In this document: positions 30,809-36,084 of the stretch, piece by piece | Numbering within the stretch: the stretch's first letter is position 1 | Layout of the letters: every line of letters begins with the position of its first letter | Assembly: GCA_030744725.1 (NCBI GenBank) | Contig: JASLPZ010000019.1 | Span: 1-36,084 of the forward strand | Origin: ARS98 sp030744725 | GTDB taxonomy: Bacteria; Planctomycetota; Planctomycetia; Pirellulales; Pirellulaceae | Reading direction: 5' to 3' | Length of the DNA stretch: 36,084 nt | The notes under the pieces: model-generated | Told to the model about the DNA's origin: nothing | Seen by the model: the letters and a program-made list of their open reading frames with translations, nothing else | Database searches by the model: none | Position numbers and translations under genes: made by a program

Positions 30809-32809
30809 TTAGCCCTGGATCATTTCGACTGGAACTTCTTGCAGCTCGCTATAGCCGCGTTTAACGCACGTCAGGTTGTCTTGGACGACCCGCTCACCAC
30901 GTTTTCCAAAGTACTTACGCAATGCACCCTCGACGCCGTTCATCACCTGGTCGTCGGACATGCCACTGTTCTCGGCATAAGGCGTCAACTTGAGGAATGC
31001 ACCCAAGGTCACAATTCCCTGCATGCGCATCTGCAGGTCGGCCACGGAAGCAACTTCTCTGGCAATCTTCACGGTGTCGCAGAAGAAGATCCGAATCTTG
31101 CGCTCGCGAATGCTATGCTGATGGCGCGCGGGGATCCGTTTCCACACTTCGGCCGGATCTTCAAAAGGTGCCTGCATGAATACAGCACCACCGTCCACGA
31201 CTCCGTTGAGTGGATTTGCCAGAATCGCATTGACGTCATTGAGAATAATCAGATCGACAAACTCCAATTCGCTGTGCGACTTTATGTGCTCGTCGCCAAT
31301 CGTCAGGTAGTACGTCGTCGGCAAGCCCTTCTTTTCCGAACCGTACTTCGGATATGCCTGGACGTCTTTCCCAAACACCTGTCCAGCAATGGTTGCGATG
31401 ACTTTGTTGGTGGTCACCGAGCCAAAGCCGCCCACCGAATGTCCACGCATGGAAAACCCGCCCGAGGGTCGCAAATCGGGATCATTGGTTCGGGTCAGCG
31501 CCAGATTGTGGTCGATGCCCACGCAGAAATAGTCCTGACCTTCGTTCGCCATGTTGTCGAAGCTTGCGATGATGTCGGCGGGACGCACGTCACGACTGCC
31601 CAGTCCAGCCGCAGCGGAATAGATACGTGGCGCGCGGTCTATCGGCTCGTGCCCCATTTGGCCAGAGATGGCGTCGCAAAACGCAGCTTTGATTTCTCGC
31701 GTCAAGTGGTTGCCCGTCGTCGACAATGGATCGTCCAATCGCTCGAATACGGTAATCGCCTTGCAGTCCTTTAGCGCACGAACGATTTGGTGCATGGGGA
31801 ACGGCCGGAAACAATAGACCGTAATGCACCCAGCTTTAATGCCCTGTTCACGCAAATAATCCACCGTGACTTCGGTGGTCTCCATATAACTGCCCATGCC
31901 GACCAAAATGTACTCGGCATCCTCGCAGCGGTAAGGCGCGATGAAGTCGTATTTTCGTCCAGTCTTCTTGCCAAACAGCTCGAAGGCATCTTCCAACGCC
32001 GGCGCGACACGGTCGTAGTACCATCGCTGGGCAATCTTGCCCTTCATATAAGAATCCTGGTTCTGCACCACACCCATCATCATTGGGTTTTCCGGGTCCA
32101 TCATGTTGGTCAGTTTCTCACTCGGTGGCCCAATGAACTCCTTCATGAACTCGGGTTCCGGAAGCCGAGCTGTTTCCACGGTGTGCGTGGTCAAGAACCC
32201 GTCTTGCACGTTGAAAAATGGCGTTTCCGAAGCCTCTGCCGCCCGCCGCGTAATGAGGCAGAGATCCGCCGCCTCTTGGGCGTTTCTCCCAAATACCATG
32301 CCCCAACCGACGTCGGCGACACTCATCACATCGTCGTGTCCTGCATGGACATTCAAGGAATGGCTGGTCAGGGCGCGGGCTCCGATATTGAAGACCACGG
32401 GCAGCCGTTTGCCGGAGATTGTGTACAGAACCTCCTTCATCAGCACCAGACCCTGGCCCGAGGTGAAATTCACCACGCGACCGCCAGCCAGAGCGAACCC
32501 TTCGCAGAATGAGGCTGAAGAATGTTCGCTTTCTGCCTCCATAAAACAGAGCGGATCCCCCCAAAGGTTGGCCCGACCGTTGTTGACCGCCGCGTTGAAC
32601 CCGCTGCCCATCGTCGTCGAACTGGTAATCGGATAGGCTCCACATCCTTGACAGACGTTCACTTCGACATGGACGACCGCTTCGGCACCGTCGCATGTCG
32701 TGGGAATGCCGGGATACTCGAATTTACTTTCAGGAGAAGATTTCTCGGGAACATGAGAGAAACCTTCCCGGTTTTTGTCCTTCTCCTTCGGATCAACAAC
32801 TGCACTCAT
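30809..32809 (-). CDS. Pyruvate:ferredoxin oxidoreductase, alpha-gamma fusion subunit
   Basis: This 666-residue protein contains the pyrimidine-binding alpha part and the gamma part of a 2-oxoacid:ferredoxin oxidoreductase. The alpha part has GCGAYPITSSTTMGSGFNAA, FMEAESEHSSASFCEGFALAG and FTSGQGLVLMKE; alpha domain II has YILVGMGSYMETTEVTVDYL and ITVYCFRPFP. The gamma part has GGFSMRGHSVGGFGSVTTNK, the usual start of gamma, followed by ILNDVNAILANPLNGVVDGG (parts shortened). Read with the next gene, the order alpha-gamma-delta-beta equals that of single-chain NifJ, so this is NifJ cut into two proteins. The ATG at 32809 is followed by a short Lys/Glu-rich leader of about 35 residues. Confidence 0.93.
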   Translation of the reverse strand: MSAVVDPKEKDKNREGFSHVPEKSSPESKFEYPGIPTTCDGAEAVVHVEVNVCQGCGAYPITSSTTMGSGFNAAVNNGRANLWGDPLCFMEAESEHSSASFCEGFALAGGRVVNFTSGQGLVLMKEVLYTISGKRLPVVFNIGARALTSHSLNVHAGHDDVMSVADVGWGMVFGRNAQEAADLCLITRRAAEASETPFFNVQDGFLTTHTVETARLPEPEFMKEFIGPPSEKLTNMMDPENPMMMGVVQNQDSYMKGKIAQRWYYDRVAPALEDAFELFGKKTGRKYDFIAPYRCEDAEYILVGMGSYMETTEVTVDYLREQGIKAGCITVYCFRPFPMHQIVRALKDCKAITVFERLDDPLSTTGNHLTREIKAAFCDAISGQMGHEPIDRAPRIYSAAAGLGSRDVRPADIIASFDNMANEGQDYFCVGIDHNLALTRTNDPDLRPSGGFSMRGHSVGGFGSVTTNKVIATIAGQVFGKDVQAYPKYGSEKKGLPTTYYLTIGDEHIKSHSELEFVDLIILNDVNAILANPLNGVVDGGAVFMQAPFEDPAEVWKRIPARHQHSIRERKIRIFFCDTVKIAREVASVADLQMRMQGIVTLGAFLKLTPYAENSGMSDDQVMNGVEGALRKYFGKRGERVVQDNLTCVKRGYSELQEVPVEMIQG

Positions 32810-33226
32810 CTAGACTCCACTCTCGTTGTAAAAGTAGGCGCGCTCGCACCGGGCCAAGTCTTACCGGACTAGTGCGGCGACAGGATTTTCAGTTCAAGCT
32901 GGCGCAATCCAATAGCGTACTGATTTCATGCTCCACAAGCAACTTGATTGTTCTATAATTCGTTCATCCAGAACCGATCGCACAAATGTCGTAAGTCTTA
33001 ATTTAAATGTGAGTTACGGCTCACCCATCGGCCCTGAAATGGCCGTTTTTCAAGCCCAGGAACTGGCCTCTGCTGCCCTGCATATCCCCCACCGATGGGC
33101 CATTTGATCGTCGTTGGACCGATTGGTGACAAATTCAGATGCGACATGCAGCTGAATCGACTGGTTCTTGCCACGTGCCCTTCCACGAGTTGAAGACCGA
33201 TTAGCTCTGCAAACACATCACGGATA
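32810..33226. other. Divergent intergenic region with possible small RNA or attenuator
   Basis: These 417 bases separate the oxidoreductase operon (minus) from the YfhO-like gene (plus). On the plus strand a perfect TATAAT (32954-32959, no good -35) is followed by a hairpin GTGAG-TTACGG-CTCAC (33009-33024) and a terminator-like CGGCC/GGCCG with TTTTT (33029-33050). Further along, CCGATGGG (33092-33099) and GGCCATTT (33098-33105) can pair with parts of the terminator region. A 78-codon minus-strand frame here is not convincing. Confidence 0.5.
33029..33050 (+). terminator. Intrinsic terminator-like hairpin with T5
   Basis: CGGCC (33029-33033) and GGCCG (33041-33045) form a 5-bp GC stem around CTGAAAT, directly followed by TTTTT (33046-33050). 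It is the clearest rho-independent signal in the window. No plus-strand gene lies just upstream, so it would end a short RNA, or act in the leader of the YfhO-like gene at 33227. Confidence 0.55.
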
Positions 33227-35923
33227 TTGGCCATTTTCGCGATCGCGTTGCCAGTGGTCTGGATGTTCGGTCGGCCAGCGATCGAGGACCGTTGGTTGGC
33301 CTTTCGGGACGCCGCTAACTACTACCAACCGCTTTTCGCCTGGGAGGCCGAGCAGTGGGCGGCGGGGCGAATCCCGTTGTGGAACCCTAGCGACAACTGT
33401 GGTACGCCCGCCGTAGCGGATGCGACTTCCAGTGTTTTCTATCCAGGCAAGATGATCTTTCTTTTGCCACTCAGATTCGAGCTGCGTTTTCATCTTTACA
33501 TCGTGTTGCATGTGGTCTTGGCCGCCGGCGCAGCGTATTGGCTGGCGCGTGGTTGGAAGTATAGTCACGAAGCTGCCGCGCTGGCCGCGACCGCTTATGC
33601 GCTGGGCGGCAACGTCCTGTTTCAGTCCTGCAATGTGGTCTTCCTAGTAGGCGCTGCCTGGTTGCCGCTGGCGGTGCTGGCTATTGATCGGTTGCTGCGA
33701 CAGAGATCTCAGGCAGCCGCAATTGGCCTGGGCGTTGTCCTAGCGCTGATGACGCTCGGCGGCGATCCACAGACCGCCTATCACGCGCTCTTGGGGGCGG
33801 TGCTTTACTGGTTGATCCTATTCTGGGTCGAGTGGCGAAACAGATTGACCGACACGCCGGCGGCTTCGCTGCACCCCAGCAGGCTCACAAGTTACCGATT
33901 CGTGTTGCTATCGATCGCTGCCGGAAGCGGATTTGTATTGGCCGCAGTGCAGATCCTGCCTTCGTTTATATGGACAGACGCCAGCGATCGGGCCTCGTTC
34001 GAGCAACCGCGCAATCTCACTGAGTTCGTCGGTCGGTCGGTCAGCCATGACAGCGACGTTGCTGCGTTGTCACTGGACGAATCTGATACGCCGAGTGCCA
34101 TCTGGGGCGCCCCGCAGGCCGGCACCCATCACGCTCACACCTATCAATTCAGCGTGGGGCCGTGGCGACTAGTCGAGTACGTTTGGCCAAATCTCTACGG
34201 CTCGCCGTTCCCTGAAAACCGTCGCTGGATTACCGCGTTGCCGAGCGAAGGTCGAGTGTGGACGCCGTCAATGTACCTGGGCCTACTGCCGTTGATTCTC
34301 GCCCTAAGTTGCTTCCGCCTGCGTGCGGATTGTCCGCGGCGGCGCTGGCTTTCTTGGAGCCTGATGCTGGCCGTGCTGGCGAGTTTTGGCTGGTACGGAA
34401 TCGGCTGGGTGATTCATGAATTGCGCTACGGGTTGGGTGGGGCGTCGGCAGATGATTTCCTGGTCGGCCCACAAGTTGGCGGACTGTACTGGCTCATGTC
34501 ATCGGTCTTACCCGGCTACGTCTACTTTCGATACCCCGCGAAGCTGATGGTGATCGCGGCGCTGGCCGCCAGCCTGCTGGCGGCAGCGGGCTGGGACAAG
34601 GCCTGGCAACAACCGACACGACTGCCGCAAATCTTGGTGGGATTGGGCAGCATCAGTTTCGCGATTGCGGCTGTGGCATGGCTACTGAAAGCTCCTTTTC
34701 ACACGTGGGTGGCCGGCGCGCCCGTCGATCAGATTTTTGGACCACTCGATTCAGGCGGAGCTTTCGTCGGACTACTGCGCGCACTGCTTCATACTGCGCT
34801 GCTGTGTTTCGCGCTAAGCGCGTTCTTGCGTCACGCGACGGTAGCTCCCGTCTCACGTCGCGCTGCGGTGTTTCGGCGGCTGGCATTGGTGGCGACTGTC
34901 TGCGAAATCGTGTTAGCCAACAGCCCGCTGCTCGCTACCATCCCAGGCAAAACGCTCCGCGCACCTGCGCAACTGGCCAGGGAGATTCACGCCCACGCGC
35001 GGTCCCGTGGCGTCACGGAGACACCGCGCGTGTATCGAGATGTCTCCACGAAGACGCCTCGTCGTTGGAGCGCCGCGGTCGCGGCCGACCGCTTGAACGA
35101 AGTCGTCGCCTGGGAACGCGATACATTGCTACCCAAACACCATTTGACCAACGACGTTGCCCTGATCGAATCTTTCAGCACCCTTTCGTCACGTGACTTT
35201 CGTGTTTTCATGCGCGTGGCGCGCGAGTCTGGTTCGCGCCCCTCCGGCGCGCTAACCGGACCCAAGCTCGATGTGCTGAACCTGCTCTCGGCGCAGTACT
35301 TTGTCCTGCCGCGAGGCGAAGAATCGGGCAAAGTGATGGCGACAAAGGTCGTTCCGACACATAATGCCAGCAGTTTTCCGCGTGCCTGGATCGTGCATCG
35401 CGCATACAAATTGCCACCTCTTAGCTCGAAGCACCCGCGTGTTCTGCGGCAGAGAACACGGAACGTGCTACTGGATCACGGGAGGCCTCGCGATTTCTCT
35501 GACGTGGCCGTTGTCGAGTCAGAAGTCGACCTCGCGTTGCCAGGTGCACGGCAGGCCACCGATTCTTCGCCACCAAGTGGCGATAACGACGAGTCTTGCC
35601 AAGTGATCTCGCGGACTCCGCACCGAGTTGAAATCCAGTGCCAACTGAAGGACCCTGGTCTGGTCGTCGTCAACGACCTTTTCTACCCGGGCTGGCGAGC
35701 ATACGTTCGGCAACCGAATCGGCCCGACAGTTCGGAAGTTCAGATCCTGCGCACCAACCGCGTGATGCAATCCGTCTACCTGCCCGCAGGCGAACACCTG
35801 CTTGAATTGACATATCGCCCCATGGATTTCTACGTTGGGGCCACCATCAGCGTCGTCGGCTGGTTGATCGTCTTGGCGTTGTTTTCATGGTCAGCCGTCT
35901 CCAGCGGTCGTTGGTATGGTTAG
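33227..35923 (+). CDS. YfhO-like multi-pass membrane protein (GT-C-like)
   Basis: This 898-residue protein resembles the YfhO family of large membrane proteins, some of which handle glycosylation of cell-envelope polymers. It begins with a membrane helix, then an outer loop with FRDAANYYQPLF, WAAGRIPLWNPSDNCGTP and FYPGKMIFLLP, followed by about a dozen helices. The C-terminal outer part ends in LVVVNDLFYPGWRAYV and LPAGEHLLELTYRP before a last membrane helix, typical of the family. The only open start close to the N-terminal helix is TTG at 33227; an in-frame stop lies 36 bp upstream and no ATG occurs before residue 13. The substrate is unknown. The gene stands alone, with a possible regulatory leader. 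Confidence 0.85.
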   Translation: MAIFAIALPVVWMFGRPAIEDRWLAFRDAANYYQPLFAWEAEQWAAGRIPLWNPSDNCGTPAVADATSSVFYPGKMIFLLPLRFELRFHLYIVLHVVLAAGAAYWLARGWKYSHEAAALAATAYALGGNVLFQSCNVVFLVGAAWLPLAVLAIDRLLRQRSQAAAIGLGVVLALMTLGGDPQTAYHALLGAVLYWLILFWVEWRNRLTDTPAASLHPSRLTSYRFVLLSIAAGSGFVLAAVQILPSFIWTDASDRASFEQPRNLTEFVGRSVSHDSDVAALSLDESDTPSAIWGAPQAGTHHAHTYQFSVGPWRLVEYVWPNLYGSPFPENRRWITALPSEGRVWTPSMYLGLLPLILALSCFRLRADCPRRRWLSWSLMLAVLASFGWYGIGWVIHELRYGLGGASADDFLVGPQVGGLYWLMSSVLPGYVYFRYPAKLMVIAALAASLLAAAGWDKAWQQPTRLPQILVGLGSISFAIAAVAWLLKAPFHTWVAGAPVDQIFGPLDSGGAFVGLLRALLHTALLCFALSAFLRHATVAPVSRRAAVFRRLALVATVCEIVLANSPLLATIPGKTLRAPAQLAREIHAHARSRGVTETPRVYRDVSTKTPRRWSAAVAADRLNEVVAWERDTLLPKHHLTNDVALIESFSTLSSRDFRVFMRVARESGSRPSGALTGPKLDVLNLLSAQYFVLPRGEESGKVMATKVVPTHNASSFPRAWIVHRAYKLPPLSSKHPRVLRQRTRNVLLDHGRPRDFSDVAVVESEVDLALPGARQATDSSPPSGDNDESCQVISRTPHRVEIQCQLKDPGLVVVNDLFYPGWRAYVRQPNRPDSSEVQILRTNRVMQSVYLPAGEHLLELTYRPMDFYVGATISVVGWLIVLALFSWSAVSSGRWYG

Positions 35924-35942
35924 AGTCTAGGGCGCGTGCCGA

Positions 35943-35963
35943 TTCACTGAAGCGGCTTTTCAC
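35943..35963 (+). repeat. Dispersed repeat, copy 2 (degenerate REP-like)
   Basis: TTCACTGAAGCGGCTTTTCA (then C) matches the minus-strand sequence at 8380-8400 in 19 of 21 positions. The GTAG of the first copy is GAAG here, and the last stem bases are changed, so this looks like a decayed copy. It lies 20 bp after the YfhO-like gene. Confidence 0.6.
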
Positions 35964-36026
35964 TAGCCCGCGAGTCTTGAAGTTGCGCAATTGCAAGCTA
36001 GCGTTGGCCAACGGCCATTGATCACC

Positions 36027-36049
36027 GTAGCCTGGGGCATCGTCCCAGG
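36027..36049 (+). repeat. GTAG-type REP-like palindrome at the right end
   Basis: GTAG at 36027-36030 is directly followed by CCTGGG-GCATCGT-CCCAGG (36031-36049), a perfect 6-bp stem. It has the GTAG-plus-hairpin layout of REP elements and lies in the last gene-free stretch of the window (35924-36084). Confidence 0.65.
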
Positions 36050-36084
36050 AATCGTAAGCAATTGGTCGTGTTTGGCCGAAGGCC

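Noticed and set aside
32998..33234. 78-codon open frame on the minus strand in the gap before the YfhO-like gene
   Set aside because: Its ATG lies inside the start region of the YfhO-like gene on the other strand, the product has no recognisable motif, and it runs through the terminator-like hairpin. A real small gene is not excluded.

Overview
The window reads as a piece of a planctomycete chromosome, most likely of the Pirellula/Rhodopirellula type. The reasons are the moderate-to-high GC content, genes in short runs on both strands with few clear Shine-Dalgarno sites, a membrane protein with the 'FSIRHLMLLTFV' type segment common in planctomycetes, a 76-residue helix-turn-helix protein ending in WGHNTPIQHIYGHGPG, and an FHA protein with a lysine-rich linker. 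The placement comes from remembered family features; no database search was made.

Layout, left to right. (1) 319-1570, minus: an ECF sigma factor and an overlapping zinc-binding anti-sigma factor, with a near-perfect 21-bp palindrome and a triple hexamer array upstream. (2) 2128-2775, minus: an FHA-domain protein. (3) 2940-8244, minus: a complete glycine cleavage operon, gcvT-gcvH-gcvPA-gcvPB, whose last gene overlaps a LipM/LplA-like protein that would lipoylate GcvH. (4) 8520-11419, minus: a small lipoprotein and RNase R. (5) 11676-17814: envelope or exopolysaccharide genes, namely a polyprenyl-phosphate sugar phosphotransferase, a FemAB/BioF2-like GNAT, an eight-helix membrane protein, a class I methyltransferase and, convergent with it, a Wzz-like chain-length protein without a kinase domain. 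(6) 18210-21620: a YhaM-like OB+HD exoribonuclease, diverging from an archaeal/eukaryal-type prolyl-tRNA synthetase that is followed by a DUF4416 protein. (7) 21803-25275, plus: a WecA/TagO-like transferase overlapping by 4 bp an O-antigen-ligase-like protein with a TPR-like tail. (8) 25383-28418, plus: a DUF1573 protein and a tetraheme lipoprotein built on a degenerate 5'-nucleotidase-like domain. (9) 28424-32809, minus: a two-gene pyruvate:ferredoxin oxidoreductase (alpha-gamma, then delta-beta) and a small HTH protein. (10) 33227-35923, plus: a large YfhO-like membrane protein.

Most of the window is housekeeping metabolism, RNA turnover and envelope polysaccharide assembly. I see no CRISPR array, prophage, transposase, rRNA or tRNA. 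The unexplained structure is mostly between genes: several GTAG-plus-hairpin elements that look like REP sequences (one pair arranged like a REPIN), a 21-bp dispersed repeat near both ends of the rightmost 28 kb, operator-like palindromes, and a possible small RNA or attenuator upstream of the YfhO-like gene. The most distinctive proteins are the pseudo-nucleotidase/tetraheme cytochrome fusion and the split NifJ-like oxidoreductase with an extra C-terminal domain.
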